A stretch of 64,000 bases of DNA from Rallus limicola (lineage: Eukaryota; Chordata; Aves; Gruiformes; Rallidae), in contig JAKCOZ010000005.1 in assembly GCA_022605955.1 (NCBI GenBank), positions 56,796,750-56,860,749 of the forward strand. The letters are read 5' to 3'. The position numbers and the translations under genes were made by a program. Shown here one piece after another: positions 1 to 13,100 of this stretch; the first letter of the stretch is position 1, and the number at the start of each line of letters is the position of its first letter. The notes beneath the pieces are model-generated. The model had not been told where the DNA came from. It did not search any database and saw only the letters and a list, made by a program, of their open reading frames with translations.

Positions 1-1059
1 AGTCTGTTTTGCCCAAGTCATTAACGAGTTTGTCTCTTGAGCTGCCCAATGATGTTATTTCTCCCCTGTCCAACTAAGAAGGGGAGTAACAGACTGGTTT
101 TGGTGGGTGTCTGGCCTTTAGCCAGGGCTCAACCACCACACAGTGGGACCCCCACAAGGAAGGTGTTGGCAGACCACGGCATCCCAGTTTATCCTTTTTC
201 CTGGCCTTACATCTGCTTGTGGGTTGCATCACTCCTTTTGCCTGTGGGACAGGAGCAGCCTCACCTGTCCTGAGAAGGCTCAACATTGCTCCAGTGTCTC
301 CAAACCCAGTGGAGCAGAGGACCAGCAGTACTGGAAGTCAGGCAGTAGCAGCCCCGAGCTTCTCCTGGCCTCCCAGTTCAGTCTCTGGAGATGAACCCAT
401 GCGCTTTGTGTGTGTTCATGGGTTGAGGGGACATCTACTCTCACTTTTCCCCCAGGTTGGACTTTTTCATGGGCAACCCCACCTAAAAGGCTTAGCTGGC
501 TGATCTCATCTGGGCTCCCAGCAGCTACTCAGGGTGTGTGGAGTTACCTGGTCATTGCTGTGTACCCATGGGCATAGCATCTGGATGAGTACCATCCCTG
601 CATGGGAAGGCATCAGCTCTTGCTCACAGTCAGAAGGTGGGGTTCACCTGACTCCCTCCCTTCATATTCCATAGAAAGGGGGTTTTTAGCTGAAATTTTA
701 CATGGATGTGTGTGAGGGAATTACAAATCCAGACAAGAGCAATTACACTGTAACAAGTGCTTATGGATCTGTGTGTGTTTAATTCCCACCAGGTACAGGC
801 TGATTCTAATAAGCAAGCATCAGTCAATGCCTTTGAATATCCTGGGTGGATCATAAGATCTCCAGATCCCATCTGACCCCAGGCTGAGCTGGAGAACTGC
901 AGTACAAACTCCAGTCCACAGCTCTGGACTCCCATCTTACCATATCTTCTCTCCCATCAGATTTGGAAAGGCTGTATTTACACTCTGGAATGGGTTAAAA
1001 CCATAGTTTGTAGTCATTTGTGGAGCTGGATGTCTAATTATGACCTTTCTTATGTCTAG
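1..1059 (+). other. TXNDC16: TXNDC16 intron, partial
   Basis: This is intronic sequence leading to the first visible exon. I found no exon matching the N-terminal part of TXNDC16 here, and no CR1 copy. The acceptor ends TATGTCTAG. Confidence 0.7.
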
Positions 1060-1133
1060 GTTAATTGTCCCAAGGAGGATGTCTCAAGATATTGTGGGAA
1101 AGAAGATGCATTGAGGAAAGCCTACCTGTTCAG
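1060..1133 (+). CDS. TXNDC16: TXNDC16 exon, first in window
   Basis: Codes for [20 protein letters not shown] and a few more residues, matching the end of the first thioredoxin-like domain of TXNDC16. The acceptor is TCTAG and the donor GTGAGT. The exon starts in phase 0 and ends two bases into a codon. Confidence 0.93.
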
Positions 1134-4100
1134 GTGAGTGGGGCTCTCTGTGACCTCTTCCCAGTTGTGGATGTTGGGGAAAACACTGTCAGTGATCAGT
1201 GAGATGTCTCCATAGGAAGAGGGGAGCCGTGAGGACAGCAGTGATAGAGAGTTTGGTGGAAAGCACCCCCAGAAAGGTCCAACACAGACACAGTAGATGC
1301 TTTGTGCTCATTGGGAAACCTCCCATCCCACCCCATCCTTTGAGCAGCAGAGAGTTGTGCTGCTATGTGAAGCCATGTGAGAAGTCCTCTGCTGAGTGTT
1401 CTTTTGTCCCTGTGGGCTCCCACCACCAGGTCCTCCAGAGTTACACTCAGTCCACTACATTTTGGGTCTGTCCCTAGAGAAGAACACCTCTTTGGTGCTC
1501 TTCCAGTTGGTGTGGGTAGCTCACCTGCCCTGGCTGAGAAAGTTTAGCTCTTGATCTCTCTATACAACATCAGTTGGAAGCTTCTCTGTGTATCAGCTCC
1601 TCACTGACTGTTGTACCTGTCCTGCAGAAACATCCCCTCTGGTGGTAAGGGTCTGTGGGGTGATGCTTGGTATGTAGAAACCTCCTGTCAGTCTGTGCCA
1701 GGCTTCTCATCAGCAGTCTGCAGTAGCATGGCAGTGGCAGAGGTGACTTTGCTCAAACAGCTTTGCCCAGGCACCTGGTCCTATGAAATCCCCACGTTCA
1801 ATCCCAACATTTTCTTTCCACCCATACCTGCCAGCACATATCTGGGGGATTTCAGCAGAGTGAAAATGAACTGAGCTAATCTTCTGTGGTTCCTTTGGTG
1901 ATGCTCTTTCTTCCCTCCCCAGAGGTAACATGCTGATCAGAGAGTTCCCCACTGATGCCTTGTTTGATGTGAACTCCATAGTGGCGAATGTTTTGTTGTA
2001 AGTACAGACCAGGGATCACAGAATCACAGTTTTGGAAAAGACCTTTGAGATCATCATGTCCAACCATCCCTGTCCTCTACTAACCCAGATCCCTGAGCAC
2101 CTCATCTCCCCTCTGTTCAACACCCCCAGGGCTGGGGACTCAGCCCCCTCCCTGGGCAGCCTGGGCCAGGCCCTGACAACTCTGCCAGGGAAGAACTTTG
2201 CCCTCCCAGCTGAGCTGAGCCTGCCCTGGCCCAGCTTGAGCCCATTGCCCCTTGTCCCAGCTCCTGGCCCCTGGCTGAAGAGACCAGCGCCCACCTCTCT
2301 GCACCCTCCTGGCAGGGCAGGGGAGGAGGGGAGAAGGTCTCCCCTCAGCCTCCTCTTCTCCAGGCTCAACACCCCCAGCTCCCTCAGCTGCTCCTCAGAG
2401 GATTTGCCCTCCACAGGTACATCACTGTGGAATCATTCCCTTGCCATTTCCTCTTGTGGTCATAAAGTTTTGCATAAACACCCCCCAGTGTGTTCCAGCC
2501 AAGCACAAGGCTGCTTCTCTCTAGGGTACAGTTTGACCCTGTTACATCTTGAGATGACTCACCAGCACACATCTGGGCAGCTGTATCTGGCTGTGAACCT
2601 TCAATGCTGGAATTTTACCTTGTTTTTCTCATCACTGGTTTTTTTTTGGCTGCAAATTTGCTCTTAAACCAGATGGTAACAAGTTTTTTCTGACTCCCCA
2701 GTGCCCTCCTATTTAATGAAGTTAAATATGTGGAAACCCTGGCAGATCTTCAGAACATGGAGAACCAGCTGAAAGGAAGGTCCAACATGGTCTTTGCCTA
2801 CGTACCAGCTACTGGGACAGCAGGTATTAACACTCAGCCTTTCACCTTTCCTTTCCTCCCAGCTCCTTTTTTTAAACTAAGGTGGAAGGGAGCAGGGGTG
2901 TTCAACCCAAAATCCTGCAGATGAAGTCAAGGACACCTGAAAAGGCCACCTAGACACAAAGTTTTCCACCTCTGTCTGTCTTACTCTGTTTCCAAAGGGA
3001 TCAGGTACACCAGAAGAGTTTTACTGGGAGCATGCAAACTTTTGGAGGTGGGCTTGAGAGGGAAGATAAATAGACCCATTGGTAGATCCCTAGTTAGGCA
3101 GTAGAGTGGGTTCACCTCCACCACTGGTCTCAGCTCCAGTTACTGTGTTGCCTTCCTAGTGAGTGTCTTCAGAGAGCTGTGACTTTTTCCTGAGGGTTTC
3201 CAAAAGCCTGGGCATTGATATCTGTGACTAGGAAGGGTGAAGAGGATGGTGTGGAGGAAGCTGAGGTGAGTTTGTCTTGCCTGTCTCTTTGCAGAGCACA
3301 GAGCTGTGATGGAGGTGGCTTTCGTCTATGGGACTGTCCACCAGTTTGTTCTGACAACTGAGGCAGCACTGTTGCAAGACACTGGGTATGTCCAAACACA
3401 CACACACACACACACAACCCCCCCAAGTAGAGCTTCTGCCCTGCACTGTTTGCTCTGCTCTTGGTGGCTCAGCTTCCCAGACCAAATCTGGGATGGTATT
3501 AGGGTCTTGCACCAAGAGGAGACAGTCAGACTTGTTTTGCTGTTCCCAAACCACCTGCTGCTTGTGTTCCCAGACTTGGCCTGGCCATGCCAATCCTGAC
3601 TGCTCCTTGAGTGGGATTTTATCAGAGAAGAGCCCACTGGCTCCTCTCCATAGCCACCTGGTCACACATCAGCCATGGGTTTCCAGGGAGGCCGATACAG
3701 CTGATGTTGTGGACTTCAAACACTCAGCCTTGTGTGTTGGTGGGCACATCTGGCCAGCTGAGGAGAACAAGAATTCCTATAGTGAGTCAATGCAAAGGCC
3801 ACCCAGCTCTGTATCTTGCCTCTGTGGGGGTGCTTCCCAAGAGTATGGATGTGTGTTTCCTGCAGCCTCCCATCTTCTGACAGTCAGAGATTTTGGGACT
3901 TTTGGAGGTGGGAGCTGATCCTGTATCATGGTGTTAACAGCCACCAGAAGTTTTTAAACACATTCTTGCTTTTTCATCTCAGTTCTTCAGGCAGCACTCC
4001 AGGGAGCAGTGAGTTCTGCAGTTTGGCTGCAGGACACCCTGCTCCCAGGACTTGCTGCATTTGGGACCTCCCACCCCATGGCTTCACTGGAGCTGGCCAG

Positions 4101-7100
4101 CTTGGGCCACCCTCTTCCCAGACAGGAAGACCTGCATTAGAAGGGCAGATCCTTCATTAGAAGGGCATCCTTCATGCTGCTGCTGTCACCCACTGCAGTC
4201 AGGAAACTGAGAGGCAGGAAGGTGGGAAGACCACCTCCTTCCTATCTTCAGCAAAGCCTATCTACAAGGATCTGCCATTTTTCACCTTGCTGTCCTTGCC
4301 CCAGGTGCCACCCAGACCTTGCAGGCTCAGGATGTGGTCAGGGAGAACATTTTTGTGGCTGCCACTAGATGGCACGGTTGTCATTTGGATGAGAACTGGC
4401 CTCATTCTGCTTAAAACAGAGAGGACAACGAGCAAGCCATCTCCTTCGCTGATGAAATGGTGGTGGCTTCACCAACGTGAAAAGCTTCCAGCACACTGGG
4501 GCTTTGGGGGCTTAATACTGCCCACAGCTCTTACACAGAGAGGTCTTAAAGCCCATACAAAGAGAGTGGTCCCTTGTTGTAGAAGTGGGGAATGGGTGTG
4601 TAGGACTGTGAAGGCAATGTGACCTCCCAGAGCTGACCAGTGCTGGTGTCAGAGCAGGAATCACTCAGCAGGGAACCATCCAGGGAACTCCATCTCATGG
4701 CTTCCTTGGGCACATCCAAACCTGATGCTGCTCAAAGTGGTGACATGTTCCTTATACCACCTGTGAGATGTCACCAGTGAGGTAAAGGGCATGAGCAAAG
4801 CTGTAGATATCACCTCTCCTCCTCCTGCTCTGTCTCCACTGCAGTGTCTCAGCTGAGTGATCCCACTAAGAGAAGCTTAATTTGTGTCTTTCCTAACCCA
4901 GGCCAACTGTTCTTGGGTTGGGGTCATTTACACCTGGTGAGCCAAGGCTCATCATTAGATGTTCACCCATCAGTGGTAGGGCTCTTGAAGAGGTCCCACA
5001 GGCTTGACAAACCCTGAACTTGAGGCTCATCTGCCCTCAAATCTGTCAGCAAACACATGTCATTCTGTCAGGGTGCTTTAAAACCCAGTGGTGGATCCCT
5101 GGGTCACCACTGGGCTTTTCTTTACCTTCTCACAGCAATGATGAGCCTGATGTGTCATCTCCTCAGCTGTTGTTCTGCCACTGCCAGCAAGCCACAGACC
5201 TGGCACAGCCCTGCAAGAGGACAGCCATGGGGCAGCCCCTGACAATGCTCAACATCCACAGGCACCTCAAGCTCATGGGGGCTCCTCTGGTGGTATGGCC
5301 TGGGAAGAGGAACTGCCTGGGCTGGGGGCAGGAGGGCAGTTGGGGTGGATGTGAGGATGAGGGGTGGTGTGAGTGGAGGGTGAGAATCAGCCCTGTACTC
5401 ATGAGGTTAATGGCAAAGCTTCCAGGGTCCAGGTGAGGAACAGGCATGGGGATGGATAGGAGCTACAGGTCATTGCACTGCTTGGCTTGCTTAGACCTCA
5501 CCAAGGAGCCCTGGCACTGATGAATGCTTGTCTGTGAGCAGGAACAGGGTGGAGTGTCCCTTGCACTTCACTGGGATATACAGCATGGCATAGAGGAATG
5601 GAATATTTCCCTTGGAAGGGACCTACAAGGATCATCTAGTCCCACTAGTCCTGCTTCAGTGCTCACCAGAAGTTATCAGAAATGATTAAGGGCACAGACC
5701 AGACAGCTTTTAAACACTGATGGGCATCAACCACCTCTCTAGGAAGCCTGTCCCAGCACTTGACCACCCTCTTGGCAAAGAAATGCTTCCTGATATCAAG
5801 CCTAACCCTCCCCTGATGCAGCTTTGAACCATTCCCACACGTTCTGTCACGGGATGCCAAGAGCTCAGCATCTCCTGCTCCCCTTTCTCCCCTCAGGAAG
5901 CTGTGGAGACCCATGGGGTCACTCCTCATCCTCCTTTTCTCCAGAATGGACAAACCCAAAGCCCTTGGCTGTTCCTCTAGACTCCCTGCAAGAATCTCAG
6001 CACCTTGGGGAGAGGGATATCAGTGATACATGCCTTGGGGGACACAGAAGGCACCCTCTTATCTCTTCTTCCCTCTCTTCCTCTTCTCTCTTTTTCTTCC
6101 TCTTCAGCAAGGCTTCAGTTCCCACTGGTGACACCTCTGCCCAGCCCAAAGGATGGGTAGATGTGCTGGGAAGTCCTTCCTTCAGTCAGCCTCCTGGGTT
6201 AGGCCTGTGGAGGGAAAGCACTTTGTTAAGCAGCTCCACGCTGTCATGAAGCAGCATGTCCAAGGCAGGAAGAGAGAAGGTGCCAGCTCCAGCATGTTGT
6301 GGCCAGGATTTTCAAACTGCTCTGAGGAATGGGTGCCAGGGAAATAAAAAGTAATGAAAATTTGACATCTGGAGTTGCCAAGTCATGAAGAACATGCATC
6401 ATGAAGGCCAGGCTTTTAACAGGGAGGGTCATGACAGGTTGGAACAGTTTAACCACAGTTTGTGTGGGTTCTGCTTCAGTGGGTATTTCAGAATGGGGGT
6501 TAGAGGCTTTCCCCTGGGGGTATCTGTGTTTCTGTGGCTTCAGAGCACATGTTGGCTTGGGCTGTGCAAGGAGAAGAGCTTGAGGCTCTTCTCAGTGGTG
6601 TGGAAATGTGCTGCAGTGTAACCATCTCTTTTCTCCAGACAGAGGTTGCTGAGCACCCAGAGAAGGTTTCCACCGTTCACTTACAGCTTGGGCTACCACT
6701 GGTGTTCATCCTCAGCCAGCAAGAGACCTATGAGGCTGACAAGAGGACAGCAGAGTTTGTGGCCTGGCAGCTCTTGGGGAAAGCAGGAGTTGCCCTTTTA
6801 TCTAGGTATTTGCTCTCAGGTGTTTTTTGGGGTTCTCCAGTGCTTCCCAGCTCGGTTCCCCCACTGCCAGGATGACAGTTGGTGGGCTTAGCCAGATTTG
6901 TATGAGTGGATGTTAAACTGGAGAGGAGGTCACGTTTAAGGACTTGTCTGGAATCAGGTTGGTTTGGTTTCAGACTGGCTGGAAGTGGAGAAATGTTTGA
7001 ATCTCTTGGTGGATTAGAAGTGGGAAACCAGGCAGACTTCAGCAAGGAAACTTGGCACAGAGGGAAGGTTTGTGTTGTGCCTTTGAGTTCAGCGCAGGAG

Positions 7101-10100
7101 GAGATCCAGTGTAGAAGGTGGGCTGTGGGTGCTGGCATGTGGAGGGGTCTCCCCTCAATATGAGGTGCCTCCCCAGTCAATGAGGGCTCTCCCAGTTAGA
7201 CCAGCACCCTTGTTGCCCAGGATGACTGGAGACACGCTTGTGGCTGGCCATGGGGCAGCTCTGCTGTTGAGATCTGTTGAATTCCTCTGCAGTTGACCAC
7301 CAGTTACCTATCTCTGCTCCATGGGATGAGGTTTAGCAAGACCAAATGTAGAGTGCTGGCACATGGGACATAACAACCCCATGCAGCACTAGAGGCTGGG
7401 GGAGACTGGCTGGAGAGCTGTCAGGCAGAGAAGGACCTGGGGGTGTTGGGTGACTGCAGGCTGAACATGAGCCAGCAGTGTGCCCAGGGGGCCAGGAAAG
7501 CCAAGGGCATCCTGGCTTGTGTCAGCAATAGTGTGGCCAGTAGGTCTGGGGAGGGGATTGTGCCCCTGGACTGGGCACTGGGGAGGCTGCACCTCGAGTG
7601 CTGGGTCCAGTTCTGGGCCCCTCACTCCAAGAAGGACATTGAGGGCCTGGAGTGAGTCCAGAGAAGGGCAACCAGGCTGGGGAAGGGGCTGGAGGGCAAA
7701 TCCTCTGAGGAGCAGCTGAGGGAGCTGAGGCTGTTGAGCCTGGAGAAGAGGAGGCTGAGGGGAGACCTTCTCCCCACCTGCCCTGCCCTGCCAGGAGGGT
7801 GCAGAGAGGTGGGCTTGTGAGCCAGGCAGGCTGAAGAGAGGGAGTGACCATGCAGATCACACCATCTAACGTTCACTTTATGTTTTGGAAGGGATCTCAT
7901 AGATAGGAACGTTCTGCTCCGGTCAAACGTCGCTCTCAAGACACCAGATGAGGTTAGCTGCTGAGTTTCTTTATTTCCTTGTTGGAGATGGTGTTCTTCA
8001 GAAGTGTTGGAGGTGTTGCTTGGCTCTGATGTTACTGGACAGCCTTCCCAGAAGCTCAAGAGGAGGTGTCTTTCCCCAGATGCATGCAGGCAGTTGGAAC
8101 TGCTGGGGTTTGATGCTGCAGAGCAATTATTCCTACTTAGAGGAGACAAAAGAAAGTGTTTATTTTGGGTCCAAAACATAGGGTGATGTCTCCATTGCCC
8201 CTCAAGGCAGCCAAGCTTTTGAACTACCCAAAGTAGCAGTCCCAAGTGCAAATTCCCAAAGGATTTGGACTTGTAAACACCATTTGTCCCCTTAGGAAAG
8301 GTGTTCAAAAGGTGGAAGAGGAAATGAATGTGAAACTAAGAGCAAACTAGAGGCAAACAACCAGAGGTCTGTGCTGAGCTGAGGCAACCAACCACCTCTG
8401 GCATGGAGCTGGGAAAAGGGCAGGGTGGAAGTTAAATGAGGTTGATCAAGATGAGCTCAGCTCTGGAGGGACCTGACCCAACTTGTGAGGCAAGATTGGA
8501 ATTCAGCACTGACAAACAGCCAGGCAGCACCCCTTGCCCCACATTACCTGAGCTGTCACACTTGGGATTGCAAAGATACAGGATCAAACCTGAACCTGAG
8601 CATCTCCTGAGGGCTTCCCGTGCCCTGGTGAGAGACAAGAGGAGCACTGTTGCCTTTCTCCTCTCAGAGCTGATGGGAGGGGCCAGCAGTTTGTCATTTT
8701 CTCTCAGTTCATTAAAAAATTCATTTGCTCCAAAGTGCCTTTTGCTGAGACAGTGCCAGAACTGGTTTTAAGCTGACAAGGTCCCATTTCTGAGAAACAC
8801 ATCTTGCTCTCTTCTTTCCATGGGTTGGCAGCCCATGGACACTTGGGAATGCTCTTCTTTGTTCAGCTCCATGAGAGAAAAGCTGCTTTGTGCCAGTTTC
8901 CCAGGCTGTGATGGGCTGCTGTGACCCAGCCTGATTGCTGTAGAGAGGGGACTGCTGAGAGGACCCTGTACCTCCCTTCACATTTGGCCACTGGGAATTT
9001 TCTTGCAGTGGTGGGTCCAGGTTAAGATGCTGGGAGGCAGAGAGGGTGTTCAATTCACAGGTTCCACAACTGCTTCCTCACAAGGAAAAGCCAGCCTGGA
9101 GTGAGAAAAACTGATGTGCAGGTGAAACTGGGCTAAAGAAACTCCAGAAGCTCCCCTGTTTGGCAGCTTGTACCCCCAAAATAAGAATTTGGGTGATGAC
9201 ACTCCATCAGCCTTGGTTAATGGACAGAATAAGGAGAGGGTGATGTTTTGTTCCCACTGACTGATTCTGTTTTCTCCAGGGAGTGCCAATCAAATACCTG
9301 GTCTTGGAAGACACTGATGAAGTTATAAACCTAGTGGAAGATAAGAACAAGGTCAAACAAATCCAGGAGGAGGAGGAAGAGGAGGAGGAGGAGGAGGAAG
9401 AGGAGGATGAAAGAGAGAATAACGATCAAGGTGTGCAACTAAAGAGTGAAAAGCTGATTGTTATTGGATAGGAAGTGGTATCAGCCAGCACTGCTGCAAA
9501 TCCAAGGCCAGCTGACACAGTCAAGTCATGGCTGTGCACAGTAGCTCTTTCATTCTCTGCAGATCATTGAGGTTTTGTGACTGGCAGGCATCATTTTTAG
9601 GGGAGACACCAGGGAAAGACAACCAGCAGCTGTTAGAGGAACAGTCTCAGAGGCGCTGCATGAAGGGCTGGGCATGCTTCTGCTTGGATGCATCCAGCTT
9701 CAGGGGCATGAAGGGTTTAAAGGGCACCTGATGCCCTCTCCTCTTCCAGCCTCAGGCTTAATCAGTCCCTTTGGAAAGGTTTGAGTCATGTTTTTGTAAG
9801 AATTATTGCAGACTCTTCCTTCCCCAGGGAGAAAACACTGGGTCCTGCAAAGCTTCCTTCAAAAAGTGTTTGTTTTCCATGCAAAATCGGGTTGGTTTTC
9901 CAAAGAGAACCTCAGTGTGGGATGCTAGGGCAGCCCAAATGCTTAAGAACAGTGTTCAGATCAGAGGGCAGAACTGGTGTGAGGTGAGTCTGTGTGTCTG
10001 TCAGTGTGTCTGTGCCTCCACTCCCCCAAACCAGGCAGTTATTTACTCCCTGCTCCCAGTCACCACGTCTCCTCTGAGAGCTCCCAGCTCACTAAGAACA

Positions 10101-13100
10101 TGCTGATGGGGTGGGCATCACACCAGGCTGTGCTGGGCTCTGCCCTGCATGTGTAACCCCCTGGTCACACACAGCTGTGGGTCTCTTGCAGATGTTCAGG
10201 ATGATCAAGTGATGGAAGCTGTTTCCAGGGACAAGAAGCGAGAGCTGCCCTTGGAGCAGGTCCTTGTCCTGACAGAGGAGACCTTCAGCTCTGCCCTCTC
10301 AGAGGCTGCCCGGGTGGTTGTGCTGTTTTATGCCAGCTGTGAGTAGGAGATGAAGCTTGGCTGTTCCTGCTTTAAGCTTTTCTTGTAGTGTGGGGATCCT
10401 GAAGACAAGTTCAAATGATAAGTAATCAGCACATCCTGTCCCACAGGCCCCCACCCACCTTTAGCAAGGAGATTAAATCAGTTCCTCGCATTGATTGATG
10501 CTGTGTGAAGACAGTATCTGTCCTGATCCATGATATCAACCTTCAGAGGCTTTTAACCTTCATTTTACAGGGCTGAATGTAGGGCAAGAGGGAAAACTCT
10601 GATAGCATGGGATCGTGGGATGGCCTAGACAATCTACTTGCTGATTGATACAGAAGCATAAAGTCCAGTTTTCCTTATTTCATTGAATGGTCTGGGTTGG
10701 GAGTGACCCCAAAGATCACAGAGCTCCAACCCCCTGCCACAGGCAGGGACACCAACCTCCAGGCCTGGAGCTACACGAGGTTGCCCAGGGCCCCAGCCAA
10801 CCTGGCCTTCAACACCCCCAGGGATGGGACACCCACCCCCTCTCTGGGCAGCCCCTGCCAGCCCCTCACCACTCTCTCTGCAAAGAACTTCCCCCTCAGA
10901 TCTCCTCTCCCCCTTCCCTCCTCCAGCTTCACCCCATCCCCCTTGTCCTGCCAGGCTCTGCCCTTTGAACAAGCTGATTCCCCTCCTGTTCCTCTGCTCC
11001 CTTCAGGGACTGGCAGGCTGCAGTGAGGTCCCCCCACAGCCTTCTCTTCTCTGGGCTGACCCAGCCCAGCTCCCTCAGCCATCTGAGCCATCACCAGGGC
11101 TACACAGCTGCCAAAGCCAGACAGGACACACAGCTCAGAACTGGGGATGCAGGGAAACCCCTCCAAAGGCAGAGTCCCCAAAACAGCCTACTGACCCTTA
11201 CCCAGCTGCTGCTGCTGTTCTTGGAGAGACTGGTCTCTCCAGTGTGCTACCATGCATCCCCAGGGACGGGGCACCCACCCCCTCTCTGGGCAGCCCCTTC
11301 CAGCCCCTCCCCATTCTCTCTACAAAGAACTTCCCCCTCATCTCTCCTCTCCCCCTTCCCTCCTTCACCTTCACAGCTTTGAAAGCTTTCTTCCACATCT
11401 TGCAGACTCTTTAGGGTGCAACACTTTAGGGTGCACAGACTCATAACTCTGTCAGAGAGTGAGGTGGGGCTGGTGTGTCACTGATATGTCCCTCAGGGCT
11501 GTGTCTCTCCTGTGTTTCAGGGGAGGCAGTGTCCCTGGCAGTGCTGCGCTCTTACGCCGAGGTGGCTGAGCACCTGAAAGGTAAGATACCACAGCTCTGA
11601 GTGCTTTACAGCTGGCACCTACCTGCCTTGGCACTGGGAACCAGAAGACTGGGAAGATATTGGTGGTACCTCCCTCCCTCACTGAGAATTGACTCATTTT
11701 TTTCTTCCCAAACTCTTTAAGGAAGGCATACCCACATCAGGTTGCTTAGGAAGAGTCCTTTGGCTCTTTTAAAGGGATGTTTGTGGTCCATTTGTGTCTC
11801 TGTAAAGTCACAGGACTGGGAATGCAGCCTTCTGCAGTTGCCTTCTGTTGTTGGTGTAAATTGGTACACACCAGCTGCCCAAGCTGCCCTCCAGCTGAGA
11901 TGGAGGTGTTGATGGGCACAGTGACTGCGTGGTGGTGATGTTGGTGGGCACAGTGACTGAGTGAGGAATGCCCAGGAGCGTGTGAAGAGCCAGGGCAGAG
12001 CACCAGCAGACATGGGGTGGGCTTTGGAAGGGCAAACAGCAGGCACTGCATCATGGAAACAGGGTCCTGTTGGTGCCCCTTGGTGCCAGGTCCTGCACAG
12101 AGCAAGGACATGCACTACATGCTGTACAGCACAGCATGTGGTGGGAGGCAAATCCTCTGAGGAGCAGCTGAGGGAGCTGGGGGTGTTGAGCCTGGAGCAG
12201 AGGAGGCTGAGGGGAGCCCTTCTCCCCACCTCCCCTGCCCTCCCAGGAGGGTGCAGAGAGGTTGGTGCTGGTCTCTTCAGCCAGGGGCCAGGAGCTGGGA
12301 CAAGGGGCAATGGGCTCAAGCTGGGCCAGGGCAGGCTCAGCTCAGCTGGGAGGGCAAAGTTCTTCCCTGGCAGAGTTGTCAGGGCCTGGCCCAGGCTGCC
12401 CAGGGAGGGGGCTGAGTCCCCAGCCCTGGGTGTGTTGAACAGAGGGGAGATGAGGTGCTCAGGGATCTGGTTTAGCACAGGACAGGGATGGTTGGACTTG
12501 ATGATCTTAAAGGGCTTTTCCAACCTGGTGATTCTGTGATCTCCTGCCCTTCAAAGTGCTTGATCTGGAAGGGAGCAGTAACTGGCCCTGGCTTTGGAGG
12601 AAAGCATGACAGGCAGGTGTGGGCAAGCCCAGATCCACTGGTGTCAGAGGAAGACTTTACAATGATGATGCCTTCAGGGCCTGGAGACTGGCTTAATTAC
12701 ATGGGAAGTCTTGCAGGCAGCCACAGAGCTCCATAAATAACACGTGAGAGTGAAGAGTCTTCAACACATACAGAGAGCAGGAACCAGGCAGTCTGACAGG
12801 AGGTCCTTGAAGAAGGTCTGTGATGTTTCCTGAGCAGTGTAAGCCCAAATTCATCTTCATTCAGAGCCTCAGCCCCATCCCTCTCTACAGTCACTGGAGA
12901 CAAGTGGGCTCCTGTGCACATCCATCAGGCTTACATGAGCTGAATCTCTTCCAGAGATGCCTGTGCCTGGGTTTTTTTTTCCCCCCCCTGATGCAGGGAA
13001 CACTCAGATGGTTCCATCCCCAGCTCATTACAGCGCAGTGAGGAAGTCACATGGATCTGAGCCAGAGCTGTTTTGGCACCCCCAGAGGTGCCTGATGCCT

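Noticed and set aside
7903..7906. Upstream AG as the acceptor of the 46-bp TXNDC16 exon
   Set aside because: It would add ATAG and place a stop codon right after the split codon. The downstream AG restores the conserved frame.
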